Shown here: in pieces, positions 11,171 to 21,770 of the stretch
Layout of the letters: each line of letters starts with the position of its first letter
Numbering within the stretch: the first letter of the stretch is position 1
Assembly (NCBI GenBank): GCA_003254905.1
Contig: QANU01013726.1
Span: 301,422 to 365,421, forward strand
Direction: 5' to 3'
From: Nissolia schottii
Lineage: Eukaryota; Streptophyta; Magnoliopsida; Fabales; Fabaceae
DNA length: 64,000 nt
Notes under the pieces: model-generated
What the model saw: the letters and a program-made list of their open reading frames with translations, nothing else
Database searches by the model: none
Told to the model about the DNA's origin: nothing
Program-made: the position numbers and the translations under genes

Positions 11171-12298
11171 TAATTAGATTTTTCAATATACATGATTTTT
11201 GAAGAGACAAAAAAAATGTCAATCTTTTATACTAATGTATTAATATTTGATTGATTAATAATGAAAAAACTTTTTTATATTATCAAGAAATAAAAATTAA
11301 ACTCATTAATTTTTTAAGCACTCACCACCACAAAAATAAGTTTTACTTATCTATCAAATCATATGTTGTTATATACTTTTAAGATAATATGCAAGAGATT
11401 CAACCATTATTTATATGACATAATTGAACGAGAAGTAAAAAATTTATCAGGTAAAGACATAAAAATTAAATCTAAAAAAATAAAGCACAAGAAATTGTAT
11501 GAGTTACTAATAAAAGAAATGGAAAATATCAACTAGATCTCTGAAAATTAACTTAAGTGTCAACTAAGCCCTTAAAAAATAAAGAAACAACTTAGTCTTT
11601 GAAATTTTTAAACGTTTCTCATGTTACTCTCTCAACTCCTTTGTTTTCTCGCAGATCCCCCTTAGTCATTCATCGAAATCTCTAAACTACCCCACACATC
11701 CATCAAATTCTCAAATTACCCCTTTCTTCTTCCTTTCCCAACCCGATAACCCAACTCATGACCATCTCATTTTTCTTCCACCACCACCACCACTACCGAA
11801 TCTCATCACTGCCACCCATCACCACACCACAAAGTTGAGACCCACTTATCATCTTCCTAGACATGATTATCTCCCGCACCTTGTTGCAACTACCACCCAA
11901 AATTGAAATATGTGTGCCCAAAAGTTCAAAATCATTAACCCTATACATATGTGAAATTTGTAAAATTGATGTGAATTTGAGAAAAAGTTGAAATTTTTTT
12001 TTGGGTTGTGTTGGAGATGAAGATTGATATGAATTTATAGGTTATATTGGTGAGGGTGGTGGCATGGAGTGGTAGTGATCATGGTTAGTGAAATGATGGT
12101 GCGGTGGAGTACAATGGGGTGGTGGTGGTGGTAGTGGTAGGGGATGAGAGTTGGGTGTGAGGGAGGAAGAAGATTGGTTGTGTGGATGGGGTTGGGGTTG
12201 TGGTTGTGGTTGTAGTGGTTGATAGAAAAACATAATTACAATCCTAATTTTAGCCCAATTATAGCATGTGAAATACAACACATTCTATGAGGGATTGA
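11171..12298. other. Intergenic: possible non-autonomous DNA element with CCA/TGG-rich arms
   Basis: CCACCA-rich sequence at about 11700-11850 faces GGTGG-rich sequence at about 12050-12200 and 12660-12770, and the outer parts (from about 11525 and to about 12880) are weakly inverted. This could be a degenerate inverted-repeat element, but no target duplication was found, so simple-sequence composition remains the alternative. Confidence 0.3.
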
Positions 12299-12481
12299 GA
12301 AGAGAAATTGGAACTTGGAATTGAAGAGGCAGATGTCATCATTTGGTTGTATGTGAATCCAGAAATTGGATGGCTGCAGATGGAAGAGAACCAAGAAGAG
12401 AAGGAGGAGTTTTTACCACTATTCCCAATGTCAGATGCTAAAAGGCAATGGTTTCTTTTTATTCTTAATAGGGTAGAATAA
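12299..12481 (+). pseudogene. Possible captured gene fragment with a WUS-box-like motif
   Basis: A 60-codon open stretch, without an ATG of its own, reads as an acidic C-terminal-looking peptide ending in a stop. Residues 28-38 are dominated by Glu and are followed by LPLFPM at residues 39-44. TLPLFPM-type motifs are the repression box of WUSCHEL-related homeobox proteins, but no homeodomain is visible nearby, and the motif is short. The open stretch lies between inverted CCA/TGG-rich arms and may be a transposon-captured exon. It could equally be chance; I do not assign a gene. Confidence 0.25.
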
Positions 12482-14494
12482 AAACTGACACATGGGTAGT
12501 TGTATGGACTCTTCTATTTATTAGTTAATGATGGGCCTAGCACACCTATCATCAGCTAGCCCAAACATATGAACACAATATTCTGACAACTAATTTGATT
12601 TGAACAAATTGCTAATTTATGCATGTACACAAAATAATTATTCTAATAGTAGTGGTATGGAGGTGGTAACAATGGGTTAAAGGTGGAGGTGGGGTGTGGG
12701 CACATGGTGGTGCGGTGGCAAGGCTAGTGGTGGAGAAGTCAAATGATGATGGTGGGTGAGGAAAAAGAAAGAGGATGGAGATGTCCTAGTTAATCTTTAA
12801 AAAAAATTTGTTACCCAATTAAGTTTTTTTTTTTTGTTTAAAATGACGTCGTTTTGATTAAACTTAAAATGATATTATTTTGTGTTGCAGGGTGAAAGAC
12901 TAAAAGAAGAAAAAACAAGTCACACTTAATTATTATATCACCCTCTGTCACAAAAAAGAATTAACGTGTTTTAAAAAAATAGCGGAAAAGCCGCATGGCC
13001 AGATCAGATTGTACGGACTGGGCCATGTCTTTTTCAGGTGGGACTGGCCGCGTGAAGCCTTTGACAAGAGGGGGATTCTTAATTAGTGGAACAATTTTTG
13101 TTACACTGCATACATTAAATATTATTTCAAAATAATTATTTTAAAATATAGTTATTATTATTTTAAATACACTGATTCATTATTAATAAAATAAATATTT
13201 TTCACTTATTTAATAATTATGAATATTATTATGGATGCTACTATATTAGTTATATGTTGACACTCATTTTTTATACACATAAACTTTTTTGAATCATAAT
13301 CATAACCCTATTGCTAATATTTAAATGGGTTGTTTGACATTTTTGCAAAATTGTTTGATTTCTCGAACGGAATTCTGAAAATAATTTATTCTCATCATAA
13401 TCAACTTTGAGAATATGATTTGTGGTTACTTCACCAAATTTTATCAAAATCGAGTTTCATAAGAAATTATCAAACATAAACATATATCACTTTAATTTAA
13501 AACCTCTTCTAAGTTTGAACTAAAATGAAATCTAACAAGAACAACATTGTAAAGAAGCAAGTTTGCAAATAAATAATCAAACACGCACCTAATTAAGCTA
13601 TCCTTAGCCATAAAAAAGATGTCCCTCTAAAATGATTTTATTCTCAATTAGAAAAAGCAATTAAATGTGATTCGCCTTTAAGTAGATTATTTACTATTTA
13701 AAAGATTATGATCAATATTTCAAAAAAGGGACACACCTTTCTTTTATTTTGTTACTTTAAAATAAGTTGAATTTAAAATAACATAATTTTTTGCCTAAAT
13801 ATCTCACATTTTAGTTATTAATGCATAGTACGATTTATATAGCTTAATAAAGAAGTGTTTTTTTTTTTTTCCTTCTATAGGATTAATGATTTGACACCAA
13901 AATCTTATCTAAACATAATCCAATTGAGATTTCGCTAAAGGCCAATTATGCTTTATCGATTGACCGATTGACTGAAGAATGAACCATGGATCAGATCTCT
14001 TCAGTGCTGAAGCCAAAATGATTGAAGTGAAAATTGACAATTGCTTGTGGCTTTTTTACAATTAATTAATATTGCTTCTTTCTGATATTTATTTTGCGGC
14101 CTTCCATTTCTATCTCATTACCACTATTCACTCAAAAGACAGCAATTTAATTATTCTCGTCATATTAGGTAATTATGGTTAGTTCTGCAAATTTCTTTTG
14201 TTCTTGCTCTTAATAAGAAATTAATTATTTTTTGCACAAATAATGCCATCAAATCATATATTATTATACAAGAGACTTTTAAATAACAAAGAGAGATTTA
14301 ATCACTTTTATTTATATTATAACATACTGTTAAAGGTTAGTCAAAGCATAAAAGATAATCTCATTTAATAATTAGTTTCATCATAGATCATTAACTCTAT
14401 ATTTTTCACAATAGTTAAAACAAAGTCCCTTTAAATTAACCCTAAATTAAATTCTTATCTAACTTGAAGGGGGTTGTTTAGTTATAAAATAATG
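12482..14494. other. Intergenic AT-rich DNA
   Basis: No supported gene or RNA. It holds homopolymer runs near 12825 and 13860 and otherwise unrecognised AT-rich sequence. Confidence 0.6.
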
Positions 14495-15105
14495 AAAAAT
14501 AGTATCTACATCTAGTTAAATTTTCACTCAATTGTAAATAAGTACCTTAAATTTTTAATATTTTAATTTAACTCTTAAATTTTCAATCACTTGTAAATAG
14601 TTACTATCAATCATCAAATTTCTCAATCAAATTCTTAAATTTTAATTTACTTGCAAATAATCATTGAAAATTATAAAAATTTTAATTGGTTTCTTAAGCG
14701 ACAATAATTTTTGTATACAATGTTATTACTAAATAATATAACAAGATTTATATGTATCAAGTATCAAATTGTGTGCCATTTTTAAACAGTTTTTTTTTAA
14801 TAAAAATTTTCCATCTAATATTTTCAAAATTACGAATATATTTCTAAAAAATATTAAAATTAACCATGTGGATTTTTTTTAATTTAATTTACTTTGATAT
14901 TGCTTATTAAGTATGAGAAAAAAATGTGGTTATTCTAATTGTTACACATATTTAATTTTTTTAATATATTAATATGTTTTTAAACATAGTAAAAATTTAG
15001 ATGCATAACACTCATAAATCTTGACATGTTATTCTCTAAGATTTCAATAATAGACTAAACATAACCTTTTGATAATGTGCTAAATATAATTTGGCCTAAT
15101 GTTTA

Positions 15106-16608
15106 TGTGATTATGTCATCCCAACTTTAGACGTGACTGTAGGCAGGGATACTGACCTCACGAAAGCTCTGACGTGGGATAACAATTGATCATGCATGAT
15201 ATTATTTCAATATTGAATCATAAATAAATAAATAAATAAATAAATAATGTTGTTTGAAATACATGATATCTGGTCATAATAATAATGAAACTAATTACAA
15301 TAAATATCAGAAAAATAATGCTATTGAACAAGGGGAACGTTATCACTCTCCTCAACTGTATCTGAAAAACAATATAGCAGAGGAGTGAATTGTCAATTTA
15401 GTGGTGGATACCTCGATACCACACACATAACAAATACTGGGCATATATACATCATAAGCAAATGTAATTGAAAGCAATTGCAAGATAATACATATAAGTT
15501 CACATGACATGATTGTGCTGGAAGTATAAATGCTAAAATAAATGAACCACTAAAGTTAATGGGTAATATTGCCCGCCTTTAGCAGAGGGACACGAAGAGA
15601 GATGTTTCTCAATCCTCGATCAAGGGGGTGCGAACTCGACCTTACTTCACCAAGATAAATCCTCACAGTCCGGGTATGCTGAACCCGTAAGAATACTGAA
15701 TCACCGTGCGTATGCTAAACCCCGTATAATGCTGAGAATGTTGTGAGTGCGTTGAACTCATATAATACTGAGAATATTGTGGATACACTGAACCCATATA
15801 ACACCGAGAATACTGTGGGTATGATGAACTCGTATCACATTGAAGCTATATGAAATATAAGTCCACTATCCTAAGGTTGTCATGCATACCTGATTATGAA
15901 ATCCTTAATTAATATGAGTTAATTATTGTCTATCTACTTGTAATTTAATTACCAGTGTTTATTAGGTTCTATGCCTACTGATTATGAAAAGCTTGTTGTC
16001 CTATGGTAATACTATAAGAGTTGCTACTTAAGTCTATCCAAATAGTTTTAAGCCTATAATCATACATTTATTTCACATAGCACATACATAGGTCTATACT
16101 TTGTCTTAACATGTGATTTACAAAACATATGAATAGTAGTATAGTAGTAGTAGCATTGGCACTTGAAATGTCCAACGAAAACCACACAATGAAAAACTAA
16201 CAAAAATATTACTAAAGGTGTCACGATAGCAATCTGGCATCGCTACGACAAACTGGCATCGCCACGGCGGTCATGGACTGCCACAGCGCTACCACTACTA
16301 AAGTAGTGACGCCATGACCTACTACCCTAAGTCACCCCTAAAAAGACTAACTACCTACCCTAGATGAAGACGTTGCGTCTCCATAAAAAAAAAAAAAAAA
16401 CTGAGCAGAAAGGTTCCTTCACTTAGAAGAAACTTTAGAAGCTTTGAAGGAATTAGCGAGCTGCAAAGTTGTCTGGGGAGCTCTATTTATAGGAGGAGAA
16501 TGACCTCCTCCCCAAACTTCTTTGTGTTGCACTAGGGAATTTGATGGTTTCCTGTCGCTGCAGCGCGCTTGGCGCATTGGAACGCCCTTCCGAGAATGGG
16601 TCTTCACA
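15106..16608 (-). mobile_element. Solo LTR (probable Ty3/gypsy), minus orientation, nested
   Basis: The ends are inverted (TGTGA at 15106, TCACA ending at 16608) and the flanks GTTTA and ATTTA match in four of five bases. On the minus strand a TATA box (CTATAAATAGAG, complement near 16480-16492) marks promoter orientation. No internal coding region is present. It holds a short tandem array at 15672-15845. The imperfect target duplication suggests an older insertion than the solo LTRs at 2888, 9622 and 40277. It lies inside the inverted-repeat element at 14495-16781. Confidence 0.7.
15672..15845. repeat. Minisatellite, about 36-bp unit, 4-5 copies, within an LTR
   Basis: Successive copies carry a GTATGCTGAACCCGTATAA-like core followed by a CTGAGAATATTGTG-like core. 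Copies differ by several substitutions each. The array belongs to the LTR at 15106-16608. Confidence 0.75.
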
Positions 16609-16781
16609 ATTTAACTATGAGAATTATTGTAATTTGAAGATTTAATTGAAAAAGTTAATGATTAGTGGTGGTTAATTGCAAGTGAGTAAAAAAATTTAAG
16701 GGTTAAATTAAAAGATTTAGAAGTTTGAGGTGCCTACTTATAATTGAATGAAAATTTAAGGAGTATCAATGCTATTTACCC

Positions 16782-17469
16782 TGAAATATTTGATTTTGCA
16801 ATTTAAGTCCAGCTGAATTCTACTTATCAAAAAAAAGTCCAGCTGAATTCTACTCTTTAACTTCCCTTCCCTTCTATGCATATATATCACATATAATAAC
16901 ATATGCATTTTGTAATTAAATTACACTGCTCATGCACACTCACTTCTGTACCTCCTGAGTCTTGATGAGTATATATATACTTGGTACGTATGCCTCATTA
17001 TAAAGGACTCTTGATCTAAAAGTCAAGAGAAAAAAGGTTCTTTTATAAACAGTAAGATTTTGTCATCATCAAAGATCAAACTCATTTGTTTTAACAAATT
17101 AACGCGATAATATTTTATGCCATTATTACGATAAGCTAGATCTCATAATTTATATTATCTAGCTGTAATGAATATCACTTGCTCATAATTTATCATAAGC
17201 AATCGCTTTTTCTCTGGTGATGTTAGCATCAGCAACTCACTAACTATCAATTTGTTTTAAAAAATTAACAACTTTACATAATATACAAGACATGCGTTCT
17301 TTTTTTTCAATGATTTAAAGAAATGGTTAAACTCAAAATTGAGCAAACAAGTAGAAGTTTAGAGTCATTCATCAACACTCGGACAATGCTCAACATATAT
17401 AAATCATGCCTTATTAAGAGAAAATTTAGTTAGACAAAGTTAAAAAAGAAAAAGAATACATAATCTATA
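16782..17469. other. Intergenic AT-rich DNA upstream of MIR172
   Basis: No gene is seen. GTCCAGCTGAATTCTACT occurs twice in tandem at about 16807 and 16838. One GTAC core lies at 16984-16987; SPL proteins, known activators of MIR172 genes, bind GTAC, but one such tetramer is expected by chance. Confidence 0.5.
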
Positions 17470-17570
17470 GAATTAAGGAAACAAAACTACAATACTCGAA
17501 CTCGAAACCTTACTTAAACGATACCAAATCGCTTATCACTTGAACCAACCTCGTTGGTATTTACCACCAC
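17470..17570 (-). mobile_element. tRNA-derived SINE fragment
   Basis: The complement reads GGTTGGTTCAAGTGATAAGC, then a TTAAGTAAGGTTTCGAGTTC block, the same order of A-box-like and B-box-like motifs as the plus-strand SINE at 59656-59840. Ends are not sharp and no target duplication was identified, so this is an older or truncated copy. Confidence 0.65.
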
Positions 17571-18010
17571 CTTTGAAAAGGATGGAAATGGGAATCTTGT
17601 CAATTGTGGAACGTGGACCTTCACTAGTAATTAATTGTGGCACTCTTTAAAAATAAAAAAAATAAAGAACCCGCAGCCAGGCCTACACTTTTTCGCCACA
17701 TATTTTGATGGGTGATATCTTATGGTAAAGAAAATGAGCATGTCCTTGTCGCATCAACACTCCACCAATGAGCTTAAAATTAGGGTTTAGCTATGGAACT
17801 ATAAATATACCAAATACGATGCAATATTATGCGAGTATCTAGCCACATAATAGCTAGCACTTGGTGCAGTGCATTTTTTATACAGCTAAGACCAACCAAC
17901 CAATGGGAATATAGAGAAAAAGCAAAATAGTAATGACCAGTCACATTAACTAATTAATTAGCAATATCTTTCATTCAAGCAATTAATAATACACAACAAG
18001 GCAACGCGTT
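17571..18010 (+). promoter_or_regulatory. Upstream region of the MIR172 gene
   Basis: This AT-rich stretch without a gene lies directly upstream of the likely MIR172 transcript and is presumed to hold its distal promoter. No specific operator can be assigned from sequence alone. Confidence 0.35.
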
Positions 18011-18015
18011 GTCCC

Positions 18016-18028
18016 TCTATATATATGA
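18016..18028 (+). promoter_or_regulatory. TATA box of the MIR172 primary transcript
   Basis: CTCTATATATATGAG fits a plant TATA box. It is followed by a pyrimidine-rich leader (CTCTTCTTCTTTTTCTTC from about 18070), typical of plant transcript starts. The inferred start is near 18050, about 1.3 kb before the miR172 hairpin. Confidence 0.6.
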
Positions 18029-19113
18029 GCCCAACCTTCATCCACTGTTACCATCCAAAGTTACTTGGCTCTCTTCTTCTTTTTCTTCTTCCCCTATTCC
18101 TCCCTCCACCTTTTCATTTCTCCTTTTGGTTTTCATCTCTAGAATTAGATCTCAACCGTATTTATATTTATTAAATATATTTGTGTTTCTTCAGATTATA
18201 CTTTGATCTATTTCAAGTATACAAATTTATACACATATGAAATATGCCTATCCTAATTATTTTTGAGCATTTTTTCCCATCTTCACCTTCCTATAAGGGA
18301 TTTGCCATGGTGGGGTTTTTCAGTTCTCTTGGGGTGAGTACTGTTTTGGTTTTGATTCTTATAGTCGGAGTTTCTTTTCTTTTGGTCTTCTTATCCAATT
18401 CCTTGTGGGGGTAGGCCTTAATTTCTTTAATTGGCTGGAATTAATCCGAAAAAGGATGTTTTCTAATCCATTAATTTGCTAGCTTTGAATCCCATTGGTT
18501 TGTTTCAAGTTTCTTAATTTTTGGTCTTTTACCCTCACATGTTCTTAAGCAGAAATATGGCTCGGAGAGGAAAGATTCATTTTCTTCCCTTCTATAAAAT
18601 AAATTGGGGTTTTGACTTTTGTTTTTTTATTTTTTCTTCTCTAGGTAAGATCATAAATTACTTTGAGGAGTTCATAGAACACAGAGAACTCGATCTTTTA
18701 ATTTTATCTATACATAACTCAGAATTATTATTATTTCTCACTTTCATAATATTTTTAATGAAATTGCATGCTCTACTACCCTCCTCCAGAGCAACTCTCT
18801 CTCCTTCGTGTGCTGAACATACTCTAGCCACTGGCAGGATGACACATCAGCATCTCCTCGTGGGCATCTGCTAAAATTGAGCATAAAATCTCAAAATTTT
18901 CCTCGTGAGGCATTTTTCCCCTTTTTTTTCTTCTCTTTTATTTACTTCCCTTCTTTTCTCATCACTTTATCTCTGTTTGATATTGTTCCCTCTTTTTTAA
19001 TTTCTCTTTAGACAACCTTCCGTGGGATTGGTCTTTACTCTTTTGAGCATGCTATAATCAAGGGCCTTTTTACCCTTATACGTACATTTCCAACTATGAG
19101 ATTGGTATTTAAT

Positions 19114-19262
19114 TATTCCCTCCATGTTAAATTAACAGTTGCTTTCACTTTTTTGTTTATTAATAAATCAATGTATTTAAACACAAATATGTTTAAATAT
19201 ATTAATTTATCAATAAATAAAAAAAGTGAAAAACAACAATTAATTTGGGATGGGGGACTAAT
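19114..19262. mobile_element. Stowaway-like MITE inside the MIR172 transcription unit
   Basis: The left end TATTCCCTCCATGTTAA and right end TTGGGATGGGGGACTA are inverted complements, and the arms continue inward (CACTTTTTTGTTTATTAATA against TTATCAATAAATAAAAAAAG), so nearly the whole 149 bp can fold into one hairpin. Terminal CCCTCC and a flanking TA are Stowaway (Tc1/mariner) traits. A 60-codon reading frame across it is incidental. Confidence 0.8.
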
Positions 19263-19330
19263 AGTTAATGCAAGCTAACTTCTACATGTACCCTTGATTG
19301 CACGGATGGATATAGAGAGAGTAATCACAT

Positions 19331-19486
19331 ACAGTCGTTGTTTGCGGATGTAGCATCATCAAGATTCACATGCAAATGCTGGTGGATGGGACCCTAGCTA
19401 GATGCAAATCTAAGTGCCATATATGTGCCTATGCCTATGCAATTCGTGAGAATCTTGATGATGCTGCATCGGCCATAAACGACTCT
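19331..19486 (+). ncRNA. MIR172: miR172 precursor hairpin
   Basis: The 3' arm carries AGAATCTTGATGATGCTGCA plus T (19449-19469), the canonical 21-nt miR172. The 5' arm carries the star strand GTAGCATCATCAAGATTCAC plus A (19350-19370). The stem extends outwards: AGTCGTT at 19333 pairs with AACGACT at 19478-19484. The loop of about 75 nt lies between 19371 and 19445. miR172 represses AP2-like transcription factors (TOE, SMZ, SNZ types) and so promotes the adult phase, flowering and floral patterning; in soybean a miR172 member also acts in nodulation through the AP2 repressor NNC1. The locus number cannot be told from sequence alone. Confidence 0.96.
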
Positions 19487-19898
19487 ACAAAGTTGAGCAG
19501 AGTACTAACTAGTTTTAACAAAGGACGATCTAAATACACGGGCTCCCAACTTATCTAAAAGAATATGAGAAGAATAGATATATGCAATTTTATCTTACAA
19601 GCAGAAAAGCTGATTTCAAGATTTAAACTCCTGACCTCGCAATCAATCAGTAAAATATTAAGGAGTGGTTAAGTGGGTACAATATATACATACCTATCCT
19701 CTTTTTTGTTGTTGTCAGGTTAGTCTCTCAAACTTTTATTTTCAGTCTGAATATAATACCATTTTTTAATTGCCACATTATATGTGTGTATGTATGTATG
19801 CATGCATGGCTTCCACATATTTTAATACATATAATTTTTTATGCACAATTAATTCTTGCGCATTTTGCAGGCAATCCTAGGTTATCGAATATATATCT

Positions 19899-19950
<52 letters not shown>

Positions 19951-21018
19951 ATTTGGAGGCTGAGTCACAGACTCTATCTATGAATATTCCATTTTTTTCA
20001 TTAGAAGTGCTAGTTGGTTGCAAATAATGGCGGCTACCTAGTTTCTTAATATATAGATAGATATTTAGCTAGATATTACTTATGCAAATCTAGAGGGGCG
20101 ACAGTGAGACACAAATCTAGATGGAGATCTATCTTTCACTTTGTTGTCAATGTATTTTCTGATTTCATAATTTTAATTTTCAATGTATTTTTACAAAATT
20201 TTTAAAGTTAGGAAATAGATTAAAATCAATGTAACATGTTTGTAATTAAAATTAAAAATAGGAAAAAAATACATAAATAAATAAATCTAAAATGATAGAG
20301 ACCCTAATATTTGGATTTTAGGGTCACTGAGAGGTGTTCATGCTGCAGTTATTATAATACTTTTTTATTTAATTTTATTATTTTGGTAAACATATATAAA
20401 GGCTTTGATTAGATCCATGTTTCTATACTATCTATAAACTTCTCCTAGACCACTTTGTATTTTTACCTAGTAATACACTGAATTGTTAAGAACTTCCAGG
20501 GGGTGAAGTTTGCCTTGAAGACGTCGAGGGGGTGAAGTCATCATTTGAGGATTGTTACCTTGTGAATGTGACACTCTGAATAATCATCCCTCCAAGCTTT
20601 TGGAGTGATAATCAGAGACAAATGAATGATTTATATTGTAATAAACATTGACTTTTAGTCATGTGTTCCATTAATCTTGAATATTTTTGTTTCCTATTAT
20701 GAAAGATTAAATTAGATATGACTTATGAAAAAAGAAAAAAAAGAGGTACATACTGATTCCTATAGCCGTATAGGTTTATTTTGGGGGGACGGGGGGTTTN
20801 AAGACAAGCCTTGTCCTTGCTGCTAAATGTAATTTTATAAGTAGAGAGGACATTCTTCCAAAGTGGTTTGCATCTGAATTAAGCAGATACTATATATCAC
20901 TGAAAATTGAAGCTGGCCATTGGAACTTGAATATGCAAAATCACGGACATATATTGTCCCATTTTCCATGATCAAGTCTTCGCTGTGGATTGTGGACCAA
21001 CAGCCAGAGGCGCAGCTA
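19487..21018. other. Intergenic, 3' of MIR172
   Basis: Holds a long (AT)n microsatellite at 19903-19946 and an undetermined base at 20800 after a G-rich run. No gene is supported. The 3' end of the MIR172 transcript probably lies in the first few hundred bases. Confidence 0.5.
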
Positions 21019-21770
21019 GCAAGTTGGACCCCGAGGTAAGTAGCAAGTAGTACCCTATTTAATATTCAATCCCTCCTTCTAATAATATATATTTCTAGGC
21101 ATGTGTAAGACATATAATCATTAAATTGTTTTATCTCTTTAACTTAAACTTTTGAGAGAGATAATAATTTAATATGGTATTAGAACTTTTACAATTACAT
21201 AGTTGTGAATTCAAGTCCTATCTCCTCACATGTGAGGGGATCTATCAAGTTGGACCCCTTAGTAAGTATTAAGATGTATTTTGTTTAATATTCAATCCAT
21301 CCTTCTAATAATATATGAGAGTGAATCCTTTTAAGTGAGTTTTTTGTCATGTGAAGTTAAATGTGATTTTTTATCATAAATTTTTTTATTATTTACGTCA
21401 TGTATGAGTCTTACATCTTCAATAAACGATGGGTAATCACACTTAAACTCATATGATGAGAAACTCATGTAAAAGAATCCAATTTCTAATAATATATATT
21501 GCCTAAAGTGTCAAATATATAATCATTAAATTGTTTTCTTCTATCAATTTAAACTTTTAAGATAAAAAGTAATTTGAGATGGTATCAGAACCTTTAAGAC
21601 TAAGTGATAAACCTATGCCATGTCCACATTTTATGTTTAAAATGGGCTTAGGCATAAAGATATTTGTCAAATATATAATCATGAAATTATTTTTTTCTAT
21701 TAACTTAAATGTTTGGAAGAGGCGGTAAGTTAAACAAAGTTACATAGTATATAACATTTTCCATGTGTGT
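21019..21770 (+). repeat. Locally duplicated block, two main copies and a third part-copy
   Basis: Copy 1 (about 21022-21245) and copy 2 (about 21247-21615, enlarged by a MITE) share AAGTTGGACCCC, a TTAATATTCAATCC stretch, CTTCTAATAATATAT, a TATAATCATTAAATTGTTTT stretch and ATGGTATNAGAAC. A third part-copy (about 21660-21762) repeats the ATAATCATNAAATT part. The ATGGTATCAGAAC and GTGAATTCAAGTCC motifs recall a tRNA-derived SINE, but not strongly enough to name one. Confidence 0.65.
21317..21483. mobile_element. MITE inserted in duplicated block copy 2
   Basis: GAATCCTTTTAAGTGAG at the left is inverted against CTCATGTAAAAGAATCC at the right. TTCTAATAATATAT stands on both sides (21303-21316 and 21484-21497), matching a single occurrence in block copy 1, so this 14-bp repeat behaves as a target duplication, though long for a DNA element. 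A relative with GTCATGTGAAATTAAG starts the tandem array near 45280. Confidence 0.65.

Larger units (their letters stand above)
14495..16781. mobile_element. Inverted-repeat DNA element, enlarged by a nested LTR
   Basis: The left arm (about 14495-14690, with TTTTCACTCAATTGTAAATA and TAATTTAACTCTTAAATTTT) is the imperfect inverted complement of the right arm (about 16610-16781, with TATAATTGAATGAAAATTTA and GGGTTAAATTAAAAGATTTA). Without the nested LTR at 15106-16608 the element would be about 0.8 kb, a size usual for non-autonomous elements. No clear target duplication was found at the outer ends. Confidence 0.6.
18050..19600 (+). ncRNA. MIR172: Probable primary transcript of the MIR172 gene
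   Basis: This span is inferred from the TATA box near 18020, the CT-rich leader and the hairpin at 19331-19486. It has only short chance reading frames. A strong donor-like GGGGTGAGTACT near 18333 suggests that the transcript is spliced, as other plant pri-miRNAs are, but I cannot place the acceptor. The transcript would include a Stowaway-like MITE at 19114-19262, about 70 bp upstream of the hairpin. Start, end and splicing are inference; only the hairpin is directly supported. Confidence 0.55.

Noticed and set aside
19370-19558. 62-codon open frame over the MIR172 hairpin
   Set aside because: It overlaps the miR172 star and mature strands; the conserved unit is the RNA stem, and the peptide has no family signature.
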